Source: Ciceribacter sp. L1K22
Lineage (GTDB): Bacteria > Pseudomonadota > Alphaproteobacteria > Rhizobiales > Rhizobiaceae
Assembly: GCF_017599385.1 (NCBI RefSeq)
Contig: NZ_JAGFPK010000001.1
Location: 2,960,483 to 3,024,482 of the forward strand
Direction: 5' to 3'
DNA length: 64,000 nucleotides
The notes below the pieces were generated by a model, which had not been told where the DNA came from, made no database searches, and saw only the letters and a program-made list of their open reading frames with translations. A program made the position numbers and the translations under genes. Below are positions 55,915 through 64,000 of the stretch, piece by piece (position 1 is the first letter of the stretch; each line of letters opens with the position of its first letter).

Positions 55915-56418
55915 ATGCCCCCAGCCCTCCACCCCGACCTCACCGCATCCCTCCGCCCCCTCCTCACCGAACTCCACCACACCCCGGACCTCTTCCAGAC
56001 CTGGGACGCCCATCTGGAGCTCGTCGCGGCCGGTGGTCTCGTTGTCGTGAAGTCGAAGCGGGCGAAGGGGCTGGTCGACAGTCTGTTCTGGGGCCGCGCG
56101 CCGAATAGCCAGGAAAACAAGCAGCTTCCGGAGGCGACGGCCTTCGCCGCGATCGATCGCTTCCTCGGCCTCGGCGCCCATCTCGCCCTGTCGGATGCCC
56201 TGCCGGAAGGCGCCCTGCTGGACGCGGCCTATCCGCATTGCGCGGTGAAGATGAACTACCGCAAGAAGGGTGCGCCCAAGGCGAAATCGCTGTCGATGAT
56301 CCTCATCGGCTTCAACGACGAGGGGGATGCCCTGGCCTATGCCGAGCGCGCCGGCACAAGCCTGCCGCTGGGCACATCCAGGCCGCTGATGGGTGACAAA
56401 CTGCACGAGTGGCGCTAG
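55915..56418 (+). CDS. Conserved hypothetical protein
   Basis: A 167-residue soluble protein with no recognised motif; a conserved-looking centre is AGGLVVVKSKRAKGLVDSLFWGR and a terminal LPLGTSRPLMGDKLHEWR. High-GC, chromosome-like codon use, unlike the RT before it. Convergent with the pseudouridine synthase gene; the stops share CTAG. The start has no clear ribosome site. Confidence 0.6.
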   Translation: MPPALHPDLTASLRPLLTELHHTPDLFQTWDAHLELVAAGGLVVVKSKRAKGLVDSLFWGRAPNSQENKQLPEATAFAAIDRFLGLGAHLALSDALPEGALLDAAYPHCAVKMNYRKKGAPKAKSLSMILIGFNDEGDALAYAERAGTSLPLGTSRPLMGDKLHEWR

Positions 56419-57188
56419 CGCCTCAGCCCCCTCACCTCCGCCTCCGTCAGCGCCCGCACCGCGCCTTTCTCGAGTGTGCCCAGTTCCAGCGAGCCGATCG
56501 CCACGCGCACTAGCCGCAGCACCTCGATCCCCATCGCCTCCAGCATGCGGCGGATCTGGCGGTTCTTGCCCTCGTCCAGCACCACCTCGATCCAGGCGTT
56601 CCTGTCACCCTCGCGCAGCAGCGCCGCCTTGCGCGCCCGCAGCAGGTCGCCGTCGTGCATAACCCCAGCCATCATCGCCGCCAGCACGTCCGCATCGACC
56701 AGACGGTCGACCTGCACGTGATAGGTCTTCGGCACATGCGTCTCGGGGTCCAGCAGCCGGTTGGCGAAGTCGGTGTCGTTGGTGAAGATGAGCAGCCCCT
56801 CGCTCGCCTTGTCCAGCCGCCCGACCGGCGAGATATGCGCCCCGGCATGGTCCCCAAGGCAGTCGTAGACCGTCGCCCGCCCCTCCGGATCGTGCCGTGT
56901 GGTCACCAGCCCGCGCGGCTTGTTGAGCATCAGGTAGATTGGCTTTTCCGCCGCCACCCGCGCGCCGTCCACCGCGATCGCCGCCACGGCCAGATCGACC
57001 CAGGCCTCGACATCCGTCACCACCCGCCCGTCGACGCTGACGCGCCCCGCCGCAATCAGCGCCTCGGCCTGCGTGCGCGAGCAGTAGCCAAGCTTGGAGA
57101 GCGCCCTCGGCAGCGTCACGCGCTTGCCCTCGGCCTGCGCCTTGGGCTTGCTGTTGGCGGGCTTTGTCCGCTTCGGCTTGTCCTTCAT
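56415..57188 (-). CDS. rRNA pseudouridine synthase, RsuA/RluB family
   Basis: Modifies a uridine in ribosomal RNA. The 257-residue protein has a basic N-terminal tail, an S4 RNA-binding domain (LPRALSKLGYCSRTQAEALIAAGRV) and the synthase domain with catalytic Asp in VGRLDKASEGLLIFTND, plus MLNKPRGLVTTR. Whether the target is 23S (RluB/E/F-like) or 16S (RsuA-like) cannot be settled here. Confidence 0.93.
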   Translation of the reverse strand: MKDKPKRTKPANSKPKAQAEGKRVTLPRALSKLGYCSRTQAEALIAAGRVSVDGRVVTDVEAWVDLAVAAIAVDGARVAAEKPIYLMLNKPRGLVTTRHDPEGRATVYDCLGDHAGAHISPVGRLDKASEGLLIFTNDTDFANRLLDPETHVPKTYHVQVDRLVDADVLAAMMAGVMHDGDLLRARKAALLREGDRNAWIEVVLDEGKNRQIRRMLEAMGIEVLRLVRVAIGSLELGTLEKGAVRALTEAEVRGLRR

Positions 57189-57287
57189 CAGTCGCGTCCT
57201 CGACGTGGCGACGGTTGACCCGCCGCCCCCGGCCTTCTAGAGCGAAGGCACAACCTTTGTCCCCCGCAATAAGCGAGCGGGCCGCCA

Positions 57288-58217
57288 TTGAAAAGCGAGA
57301 ATGCCGTGGACGACATCACCAGAGACCTCGTGACCCTGCGCGATTACTGGCGCTATGCGATCTCCCGCTTCAACAAGGCCGACCTGAGCTACGGCCACGG
57401 CACCTCGACCGCCGGCGACGACGCCGCCTTTCTGCTTCTGGATTCGCTCGACCTGCCGATCGATGCGCTCGATCCCTTCCTCGACGCCCGCCTGCTGCCG
57501 TCGGAGCGCAAGCTGCTGGCCGAGCGCATCGAGACCCGTGTCACCACCCGCAAGCCCTCCGCCTATCTCACCGGCCGCTCCTATATCCAGGGCGTGCGCT
57601 TCCATGTCGACGAGCGGGTCATCGTGCCGCGCTCGCATATCGGCGAGATCCTGTTCCGCGAATATCTGGGCGAGCTCGGCTCGTCCTTCCTGCCCGATCC
57701 GATGGCGGTCGAAAGCGCCGTCGATATCTGCACCGGCTCCGGCTGCCTCGCGGTGCTGGCGGCGAAATTCTTCCCGCAGGCGGAGGTCGATGCCGTCGAT
57801 CTCTCGGGCGATGCGCTCGAGGTGGCGAAGCTCAACCTCGCCGAACACGAGGTCGAGCAGCAGGTGAGCCTGCACGAGGGCGATCTCTTCGCCCCGCTTG
57901 CCGGCCGCACCTACGATCTCATCATCACCAACCCGCCCTATGTCGACCACGAGGCGCTCGACGGCTACCCGCCGGAATACCGCGCCGAACCGAGGCTCGC
58001 CCATGACGGCGGCGTCGACGGGCTGGACCTCGTCCGCCGCATCCTCGATGAAGCCGCCGCGCACCTGAACCCCGGCGGCGGCATGATCTGCGAAATCGGC
58101 TCGGGCCGCGAAATCCTCGAGGAGGAATACCCCCACCTCGATTTCGTCTGGCTGGAAACCGCAAGCTCCCAGGACGCCGTCTTCTGGCTCTCGGCCGAGG
58201 CGCTGGGGGTGGAATAA
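57288..58217 (+). CDS. prmB: Ribosomal protein L3 glutamine methyltransferase
   Basis: Methylates a Gln of ribosomal protein L3 using S-adenosylmethionine. The 309-residue protein has an N-terminal helical domain (LVTLRDYWRYAISRFNKADLSYGHGT), the SAM motif DICTGSGCLAVLAA and the catalytic NPPYVD motif, with the GVDGLD segment of PrmB rather than HemK. The frame begins at TTG 57288; a GTG at 57306 is an alternative. Confidence 0.93.
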   Translation: MKSENAVDDITRDLVTLRDYWRYAISRFNKADLSYGHGTSTAGDDAAFLLLDSLDLPIDALDPFLDARLLPSERKLLAERIETRVTTRKPSAYLTGRSYIQGVRFHVDERVIVPRSHIGEILFREYLGELGSSFLPDPMAVESAVDICTGSGCLAVLAAKFFPQAEVDAVDLSGDALEVAKLNLAEHEVEQQVSLHEGDLFAPLAGRTYDLIITNPPYVDHEALDGYPPEYRAEPRLAHDGGVDGLDLVRRILDEAAAHLNPGGGMICEIGSGREILEEEYPHLDFVWLETASSQDAVFWLSAEALGVE

Positions 58218-58220
58218 GCC

Positions 58221-59087
58221 CTAGCGGGCGAAACGCCGCGCCCCCGCGACGCAGCCGACCACGGCGACCGTGACGGCCGCCATCGACCAGCTCACCGCCT
58301 CGCCAAGCAGCCCGGCGGCGAGCGCCAGTCCGAAGAAGGGCTGCAGCAGCTGCAACTGCCCGACCGCAGCGATGCCGCCGAGCGCCAGCCCCCGATACCA
58401 GAAGATGAAGCCGATCAGCATCGAGAACAGCGAGACATAGGCAAGCCCCAGCCATGCCGCCTCCCCCACGCCGCCGAACGTTGCAGGGCGCGTGACAAGA
58501 GCGAGCACCACCATCACCGGCAGCGACAGGATCAGCGCCCAGGCGATCACCTGGAAGCCGCCGAGCCGCCGCGAAAGCCGCGCGCCTTCAGCGTAGCCGA
58601 GCCCGCAGGCGATCACCGCCGCCAGCATCAGCCCGCCGCCGATCAGCGACACCTCGCCGCCCTTGCCGCTCAGCGCATACCCCGCGACCATGGCGCTGCC
58701 GAGCACCGAGAAGGCCCAGAAGGCCGGCTTCGGCCGCTCGCCGCCCCTGAGGACCCCGAAGGTCGCGGTCGCGAGCGGCAGGAGCCCGATATAGACGATC
58801 GAATGGGCCGAGGTGATATGCTGCAGCGCCAGCGCCGTCAGCAGCGGAAACCCGACCACCACGCCGAGCGCGATCACCACGAGCGACGCGATCTCGTCCC
58901 GGCGCGGACGCGCGCCCGGAAAAAGGAAGACGAGCGGCAGCGCCAGAAGCCCGGCGATGGCGCCCCGCGCCGTGGTCAGGAACAGCGGATCAAACCCCGC
59001 CACCGCCACCCGCGTCGCCGGCAGCGAGGCCGAAAAGATCAGCACCCCCAGCATCCCGTTGATCAGCCCTTCCATCGTTCTCGTCAT
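58221..59087 (-). CDS. DMT-superfamily (EamA) transporter
   Basis: A 288-residue membrane protein with ten hydrophobic segments in two EamA repeats. Divergent from a MocR-type regulator; such regulators often control an adjacent transporter gene. Probable metabolite exporter with unknown substrate. Confidence 0.9.
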   Translation of the reverse strand: MTRTMEGLINGMLGVLIFSASLPATRVAVAGFDPLFLTTARGAIAGLLALPLVFLFPGARPRRDEIASLVVIALGVVVGFPLLTALALQHITSAHSIVYIGLLPLATATFGVLRGGERPKPAFWAFSVLGSAMVAGYALSGKGGEVSLIGGGLMLAAVIACGLGYAEGARLSRRLGGFQVIAWALILSLPVMVVLALVTRPATFGGVGEAAWLGLAYVSLFSMLIGFIFWYRGLALGGIAAVGQLQLLQPFFGLALAAGLLGEAVSWSMAAVTVAVVGCVAGARRFAR

Positions 59088-59155
59088 GCCATGTCACTCC
59101 GTGAATTCCACGTTCCGGATGTAACGCCGGACGACTGGCGTTCCGAGAGACAGTC

Positions 59156-59201
59156 CAGTACAATATCCGCAAACTGTATGGATCACGAAAGCAGTACGGA
59201 T
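59156..59201. promoter_or_regulatory. Three 18-bp spaced direct repeats at the MocR promoter
   Basis: CAGTACAATA (59156), CTGTATGGAT (59174) and CAGTACGGAT (59192) share the pattern C-W-G-T-A-Y-R-R-A-T and recur exactly every 18 bp. The last copy overlaps the ATG of the MocR gene at 59200. MocR proteins are known to bind direct repeats, so this is a likely autoregulatory operator that may also control the divergent transporter. Confidence 0.65.
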
Positions 59202-60615
59202 GGACCAGACCGTCACCCACCCCGACACGACGGGCACCTCCCGCGTCGAGCATGTCATGGCAACGATCCGCCAGCGCATCGCCTCGCGCACCCTGCAGCC
59301 GGGCTCCCGCCTGCCCTCCATCCGCCAGTGCGCGACCAGCCTCAAGGTCTCGCCCTCCACCGTGGTCGAGGCCTATGACCGCCTGGTCTCCGACGGCCTC
59401 ATCCTCTCCCGCCCCGGCTCCGGCTTCTATGTCGCCGCCGCCCATCCCGCCCCGCTCGTTCTCGCCGAGATCGCCCCGCGCCTCGACCGTGCGGTCGATC
59501 CCTTCTGGGTCTCACGCCAGGCGCTGGAGGCGGGCGCCGAAACGCTGAAACCCGGCTGCGGCTGGTTGCCGCCGTCGTGGTTTCCCGAACGCGAGCTGCG
59601 CCGGGCACTGCGTGATCTCTCCCGCGCCGAGGATACGCTGCTCACCGACTACGGCACGCCGCGCGGCCTGCCGCCGCTCCGCCAGCTGATCGCACGGCGC
59701 ATGAGCGAGCGCGGCATCGAGACCTCGCCCGACCGTATCCTGCTCACCGAGTCAGGCGTGCAGGCCCTCGATTTCGTCTGCCGCTTCCTGCTCGAACCCG
59801 GCGATACCGTGCTGGTCGACGATCCCTGCTATTTCAATTTCCTGGCGTTGCTCCGCGCCCACCGCGTCACCGCCGTCGGCGTGCCCTACACGGGAACCGG
59901 CCCCGACGTCGAGGCCTTCGCCGCCGCCCTCGCCACCCACAAGCCGCGCCTCTACGTCACCAATTCCGGCCTCCACAATCCGACCGGCGCCTCGCTCTCC
60001 CCCGTCGCCGCCCACCGCATCCTGAAGCTCGCAGAAGCCGCCGGTCTCACGATCGTCGAGGACGACATCTTCGCCGATTTCGAACAGGACCCCGCCCCGC
60101 GTCTCGCCGCCTTCGACGGCTTCGAGCGCGTCATCCAGCTCGGCTCCTTCTCGAAAACCGTATCGGCCTCCGCCCGCCTCGGCTATATCGCCGCCCGCCC
60201 GGACTGGATCGAAAGCCTGATCGACCTGAAGATCGCCGGCAGCTTCGGCGGCAACGCGCTGTCGGCGGCGCTCACCCTCTCGGTCCTGAAGGACGGCGGC
60301 TACCGCCACCATCTGGCGACGCTGAAGACGCGGCTCGCCAGCGCCATGGGCGAGACGATAAGGCGCCTTGCACCCCTCGGCATCAGACCCTGGCTTGAAC
60401 CGCGCGGCGGCCTCTACCTCTGGTGCCGCCTGCCGGATGGTCTCGATGCCGCCGAGATCGCCCGCAAGGCGCTCGCCGAAAACGTCATCCTGGCCCCCGG
60501 CAACGTCTTCTCTGTCTCGCAGACGGCGGGCGACTTCCTGCGCTTCAACGTCAGCCAGTCGGCCGATCCGAGAATCTTTAACGTTCTGGAAAGGGTGCTC
60601 GACGCCCGGAATTGA
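59200..60615 (+). CDS. MocR-type regulator (GntR HTH fused to aminotransferase fold)
   Basis: A 471-residue fusion: GntR winged helix (RIASRTLQPGSRLPSIRQCATSLKVSPSTVVEAY) and a class I aminotransferase-like domain with PLP lysine in SFSKTVSASARLGYIA, YGTPRGLPPLRQLI, and NPTGASLS. PLP or an amino compound serves as effector in characterised MocR proteins. Divergent from a DMT exporter, its likely target. The ATG at 59200 has no strong ribosome site and could be leaderless; the HTH demands a start near here. Confidence 0.93.
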   Translation: MDQTVTHPDTTGTSRVEHVMATIRQRIASRTLQPGSRLPSIRQCATSLKVSPSTVVEAYDRLVSDGLILSRPGSGFYVAAAHPAPLVLAEIAPRLDRAVDPFWVSRQALEAGAETLKPGCGWLPPSWFPERELRRALRDLSRAEDTLLTDYGTPRGLPPLRQLIARRMSERGIETSPDRILLTESGVQALDFVCRFLLEPGDTVLVDDPCYFNFLALLRAHRVTAVGVPYTGTGPDVEAFAAALATHKPRLYVTNSGLHNPTGASLSPVAAHRILKLAEAAGLTIVEDDIFADFEQDPAPRLAAFDGFERVIQLGSFSKTVSASARLGYIAARPDWIESLIDLKIAGSFGGNALSAALTLSVLKDGGYRHHLATLKTRLASAMGETIRRLAPLGIRPWLEPRGGLYLWCRLPDGLDAAEIARKALAENVILAPGNVFSVSQTAGDFLRFNVSQSADPRIFNVLERVLDARN

Positions 60616-60810
60616 CATCCCCCAAGGGACGGATTAGGGAACCCACGCCGAAAAATGAACGGCTGGTCCGGTTATTCCAGCCCCCGTCTCCACGGGAATT
60701 AGTCGCTGCAAGCGAACCCACGGCATCAACCCCAACCGGGGTGGTGCTGCGCGACGATTAAAAAACGGCCTTCCCGCACGCTCCACCCCCATCTGTCGTG
60801 GAGACAAGAA

Positions 60811-61026
60811 ATGACCAACAGAAAAACCCTGCTTCTCGCCCAGGTCCTGATCGCCGCCATGATGGCCGGCCTGATGAGCGGCTACATGTCCTTCCTGCAC
60901 GCCGGCCCGACCGCCGCCTGGCTGTCGGAATGGGTGCGCGGCTTCGCGTTCGCCTTCCCGGTCGCCTTCCCGCTGTCCCTCGTCGTCAGCCCGCTCGCCT
61001 TCCGCATCGCCCGCGCGCTCACCTGA
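60811..61026 (+). CDS. DUF2798 small membrane protein
   Basis: A 71-residue protein with two membrane segments of the DUF2798 family (LIAAMMAGLMSGYMSFLHAG, WVRGFAFAFPVAFPLSLVVSPLAFRIARAL). GGAGAC precedes the ATG. A second DUF2798 gene lies on the other side of the SulP gene. Function unknown. Confidence 0.83.
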   Translation: MTNRKTLLLAQVLIAAMMAGLMSGYMSFLHAGPTAAWLSEWVRGFAFAFPVAFPLSLVVSPLAFRIARALT

Positions 61027-61032
61027 CAAGCA

Positions 61033-61054
61033 ACGGGACGCCGTGGCGTCCCGT
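61033..61054. terminator. Convergent hairpin between DUF2798 and sulP
   Basis: ACGGGACGCC (61033-61042) pairs with GGCGTCCCGT (61045-61054), with a 2-base turn. No T-run follows, so termination strength is uncertain, though its place between convergent stops fits. Confidence 0.6.
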
Positions 61055-61066
61055 CGACATTTGTCT

Positions 61067-62542
61067 CTAGTGCGCCTGCAGCACCCCGCCGTCCTTGTCG
61101 TGCACCGCGAACCGGTCGAGCATGTGGGCGCTCGCCTCGTTGACCCCGATCACATCGACCACCACGCCGTGGCGGCGGAACTTCAGCACCACCTTGTCGA
61201 GCGCGCCGACGGCGGTGATGTCCCAGAGATGCGCCTCGTGTACGTCGATCACCACCTTTTTCAGCGGCTCCATGAAATCGAAGGCCAGGATGAAGGCCTC
61301 CGTCGAGGCGAAGAAGATCTCTCCGTCCACGTGATAGGTCCGGACCTGGCCGTCCTCGCTGATGACGGAGCGGACATGGAACAGCTTCGCCACCTTGCTC
61401 GCGAAGAACACGCCGGACAGCAGCACGCCGACCAGCACGCCCTTGGCGAGATCGTGCGTGCCGACAGTCGTCACCACCGTCGCCAGCATCACCACGGAAG
61501 ACTGCCAGGGATTGCGGCGCAAATCGAGGATGGACCGCCAGGAGAAGGTGCCGATCGACACCATGATCATCACAGCCACCAGCGCCGCCATCGGAATGAT
61601 GCGCACGATGTCGTCGAGAACAAGGATCAGGAACAGCAGGAAGGCGCCGGCAACGAAGGTCGAGAGACGTCCGCGCCCGCCGGATGTGACGTTGATCACC
61701 GACTGGCCGATCATGGCGCAGCCACCCATGCCGCCGATCAGGCCGGACGCAATGTTGGAGCAGCCCTGGCCGATGCATTCCTGGCTCTTGCGGCTCGACG
61801 TATCGGTCATGTCGTCGACGATCTGCGCCGTCAACAGGCTTTCCAGCAATCCCACGGCGGCGAGCGCGATGGAGTAAGGCAGGATGATCTGTAGCGTTTC
61901 CAGCGTCAGCGGCACCTGCGGCAGCGCAAAGATCGGCAGCGCCGAGGGCAGCTCGCCGAGATCGCCGACCGTGCGCAGGTCCATGCCTGTGAACCAGGCG
62001 ACCAGCGTCAGCGCCACGATTGCGACCAGCGGCGACGGGATCGCCTTCGTGACATAGGGGAACAGATAGATGATGCCGAGCCCTGCCGCGATCATCACGT
62101 AGGTGAGATTGGGCACGCCGATCAATTCCGGCAGCTGCGCCATGAAGATCAGGATCGCGAGCGCGTTGACGAAGCCTGTGATCACCGAGCGCGAGACGAA
62201 CCGCATCACCCGCCCGAGCTTGAGGATGCCCGCGAAAACCTGGATCAGCCCCATCAGCAGCGTCGCCGCGAAGAGGTATTCGAGCCCGTGATCGCGCACC
62301 AGAGTGACCATCAGCACGGCGGTGGCCGCCGTCGCCGCCGAGATCATGCCGGGCCGTCCGCCGGTGAAGGCAGAAACGACGGCGATCGCGAAGGAGGCAA
62401 AGAGCCCCACCTTCGGATCGACGCCCGCGATCACCGAAAAGCCGATGGCCTCGGGGATCAGCGCCAGCGCCACGACGATGCCGGAGAGGATGTCAGCGCG
62501 AATGTTGGAAAACCACTCTCGCTTGTAAGCTATTATATTCAT
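61067..62542 (-). CDS. SulP-family anion transporter with STAS domain
   Basis: A 491-residue inner-membrane transporter with ten or more hydrophobic segments and a C-terminal STAS domain ([23 protein letters not shown]). Motifs [17 protein letters not shown] and [27 protein letters not shown] match bacterial bicarbonate/sulphate SulP proteins. The start [15 protein letters not shown] at 62542 is chosen by homology; a frame 19 codons longer exists. Substrate (sulphate, bicarbonate or dicarboxylate) is undecided. Confidence 0.92.
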   Translation of the reverse strand: MNIIAYKREWFSNIRADILSGIVVALALIPEAIGFSVIAGVDPKVGLFASFAIAVVSAFTGGRPGMISAATAATAVLMVTLVRDHGLEYLFAATLLMGLIQVFAGILKLGRVMRFVSRSVITGFVNALAILIFMAQLPELIGVPNLTYVMIAAGLGIIYLFPYVTKAIPSPLVAIVALTLVAWFTGMDLRTVGDLGELPSALPIFALPQVPLTLETLQIILPYSIALAAVGLLESLLTAQIVDDMTDTSSRKSQECIGQGCSNIASGLIGGMGGCAMIGQSVINVTSGGRGRLSTFVAGAFLLFLILVLDDIVRIIPMAALVAVMIMVSIGTFSWRSILDLRRNPWQSSVVMLATVVTTVGTHDLAKGVLVGVLLSGVFFASKVAKLFHVRSVISEDGQVRTYHVDGEIFFASTEAFILAFDFMEPLKKVVIDVHEAHLWDITAVGALDKVVLKFRRHGVVVDVIGVNEASAHMLDRFAVHDKDGGVLQAH

Positions 62543-62776
62543 GAGAAAATTCCGCAAAAGGAGATCAACCGGGACGATGGGAGGATCGGCCGTTTTCAAG
62601 GTTTGATGCTGATGCGTTGTCTGGCGGATCGGCGGCCAGAAGAGCCACCCGGAGTTTCACCGGGTCCGGGGTGAGTGGGTGTCTTATAAGCAAGCACGGT
62701 CGGCATGACAACCGTCAACCTGTTGCGGCGCAAAAGCAGACGTCCGACGACAACGCCAGACGTCCGCGGCATCACA

Positions 62777-63013
62777 TCACACGCGTCCGGACACACCGGC
62801 AAGACGCAGCGCGATCATCCGGACCGGTCCGCCGATCGCCGTCGCGATCAGGAATCCGATAGGCCAACCGATCGCGATGCCTCGTCCCCAGGCCCACAGC
62901 CAGTCGGCACCGAAGCCGAATGCGCGGTAGGTGAAGAAACCGGAAAAGAACAATGACATCGCGAACGACATCATCAATGAGGTGAGCAGTGCGACTTTGA
63001 TCTGAGGCGCCAT
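62777..63013 (-). CDS. DUF2798 small membrane protein
   Basis: A 78-residue two-helix membrane protein (KVALLTSLMMSFAMSLFFSGFF, WGRGIAIGWPIGFLIATAIG) of the DUF2798 family. AAGGAGA precedes the ATG at 63013. Paralogous in type to the gene at 60811. A 10-bp direct repeat (62737-62746 and 62757-62766) lies just downstream. Confidence 0.83.
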   Translation of the reverse strand: MAPQIKVALLTSLMMSFAMSLFFSGFFTYRAFGFGADWLWAWGRGIAIGWPIGFLIATAIGGPVRMIALRLAGVSGRV

Positions 63014-63198
63014 GGCCGTCTCCTTTTGATGGAGGGCAGGCGCGTTGAAAACACAGCGACACCTGCCCGAGGGTTTCGGGTTCAAGCGTCGTGGGTTCAT
63101 TGAAAACGTGGCCCGCGTCAGCGGTGCCCGGCGACCATGCGGGCTAAGCCTCTTTTCGACAGCGGGAGAGTAGCGGATGCAACCCCTGGCGGCAAGCC

Positions 63199-64000
63199 TC
63201 AGGCGCTGCGCCGATACGCCTGCCGCTCGCCGCCGGACGCACCGGAGCCGACCTTGAAGCGGCCGATCAGACCAGCGAGGCTTTCGGCTTCGGCCGCCAG
63301 CGACTGCGAGGCTGCATTGGCTTCCTCCACGGTTGCCGCCGCCTTCTGCGTCCCTTGGTCGAGAATGTTGATGGCCTCGTTGATTTCGTTGATGCCGGCC
63401 GATTGTTCCTGCGATGAGGAGGCGATCGCGGCGACGTTCGCGTCGACCATCTGCACTTTCTCGGCGATCTCGTCGAGCGACGATCCGGTTTTCTCGACCA
63501 GTGTCACGCCGCTCTGCACGGCCGCGTCGGCGGTGCGGATCAGTTCACGGATTTCCTTCGCGGCCGTCGCGGAGCGCTGGGCAAGCTCGCGCACTTCCTG
63601 GGCGACGACGGCAAATCCCTTGCCCGCCTCCCCCGCACGCGCCGCCTCGACACCGGCGTTGAGCGCCAGAAGATTGGTCTGGAAGGCAATCTCGTCGATC
63701 ACGCTGATGATGTTGCCGATCTGGCGGGAGGTTTCCTCGATCCGAGCCATGGCTTCATTGGCATCCCGCACCACGTTTCCGGAAGCTTCGGCACTGGAGC
63801 GGGTGTCGGCCACGAGCCGACCGGCCTCGACGGCGCGGCGGCTGGAATCCTTGACCGTGGTGTTGATTTCCTCAAGCGCGGCAGCCGTTTCCTCGACCGA
63901 TGCAGCCTGGCGCTCGGCCGTCCGGGCGATGTCGTCGGAGACCGACCGGATCACCTTGGCGTTGGCGGCGAGGGTATCGGAGGAATCTCGTATCGACAGC
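63199..64000 (-). CDS. Methyl-accepting chemotaxis protein, C-terminal part (partial)
   Basis: The signalling region of a chemotaxis receptor that continues past the end of the window. Visible are methylation helices and the highly conserved tip [44 protein letters not shown]. The C-terminus ends [11 protein letters not shown] without a pentapeptide tether (no W-x-x-W/F), so it likely depends on other receptors for methylation. The sensing part is outside the window. Confidence 0.95.
   Translation of the reverse strand, partial: LSIRDSSDTLAANAKVIRSVSDDIARTAERQAASVEETAAALEEINTTVKDSSRRAVEAGRLVADTRSSAEASGNVVRDANEAMARIEETSRQIGNIISVIDEIAFQTNLLALNAGVEAARAGEAGKGFAVVAQEVRELAQRSATAAKEIRELIRTADAAVQSGVTLVEKTGSSLDEIAEKVQMVDANVAAIASSSQEQSAGINEINEAINILDQGTQKAAATVEEANAASQSLAAEAESLAGLIGRFKVGSGASGGERQAYRRSA

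Overview
The window reads as ordinary chromosome of an alphaproteobacterium, most likely a member of the Rhizobiaceae (Rhizobium, Agrobacterium, Neorhizobium or a close relative). Reasons: high GC with strong codon bias, the petABC genes beside apt, trmL near hemF, a Rieske protein with a rhizobial-type N-terminus, a rhizobial-type flagellin relative, the carboxyspermidine route enzymes, and GGAAC-N16-CGTT sites that match the general stress sigma factor EcfG. This is inference from gene families, as no rRNA or tRNA gene is present.

Layout. 0.2-3.4 kb: a membrane GGDEF/EAL protein followed by a periplasmic binding protein. 3.5-9.8 kb: pth, clpS, ychF, a Crp/Fnr regulator with a DUF2892 protein, two MaoC proteins, glutathione peroxidase, an AraC regulator and a LysE exporter. 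9.8-13.1 kb: divergent oxyR and katG. 13.2-16.9 kb: a small stress-type protein, apt and the cytochrome bc1 genes petABC. 17-27.8 kb: an EEP-family protein, two ABC exporters around a DUF606 pair, trmL, an unknown GHSRG protein, an orphan flagellin-like protein and hemF. 28-31 kb: small proteins, cca, two NUDIX/DUF1285 genes. 31-38 kb: a four-gene MoxR/DUF58/DUF4159 operon, then pgpA. 38-46 kb: acetyltransferases, a frameshifted SnoaL-like gene, AI-2E family transporter, glutathionyl-hydroquinone reductase, PPK2. 46-50 kb: leuA with a leucine-rich leader peptide upstream, BrnT/BrnA toxin-antitoxin, BenE. 50-53.7 kb: rnk and the carboxyspermidine pathway pair. 54-55.8 kb: an AT-rich, apparently acquired reverse transcriptase. 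56-64 kb: rRNA pseudouridine synthase, prmB, a divergent MocR regulator and DMT exporter, SulP transporter with two DUF2798 proteins, and the C-terminal part of a chemotaxis receptor that runs off the window.

The most unusual item is the stand-alone reverse transcriptase at 53968-55782. It keeps the catalytic aspartates (TDVANFYDF and FMDD), has a long helical C-terminal half without retron or group II intron hallmarks, is clearly AT-richer than all neighbours, and starts at a GTG tucked against a small hairpin. It fits the unknown-group/defence-associated reverse transcriptases, but its subgroup cannot be assigned by eye. Several regulatory structures are also visible: a leucine attenuator-type leader, an FNR-type box at the polyphosphate kinase promoter, three 18-bp spaced repeats in front of the MocR gene, a 20-bp tandem duplication before rnk, paired palindromes before petA and a candidate regulatory uORF before the polyamine genes.
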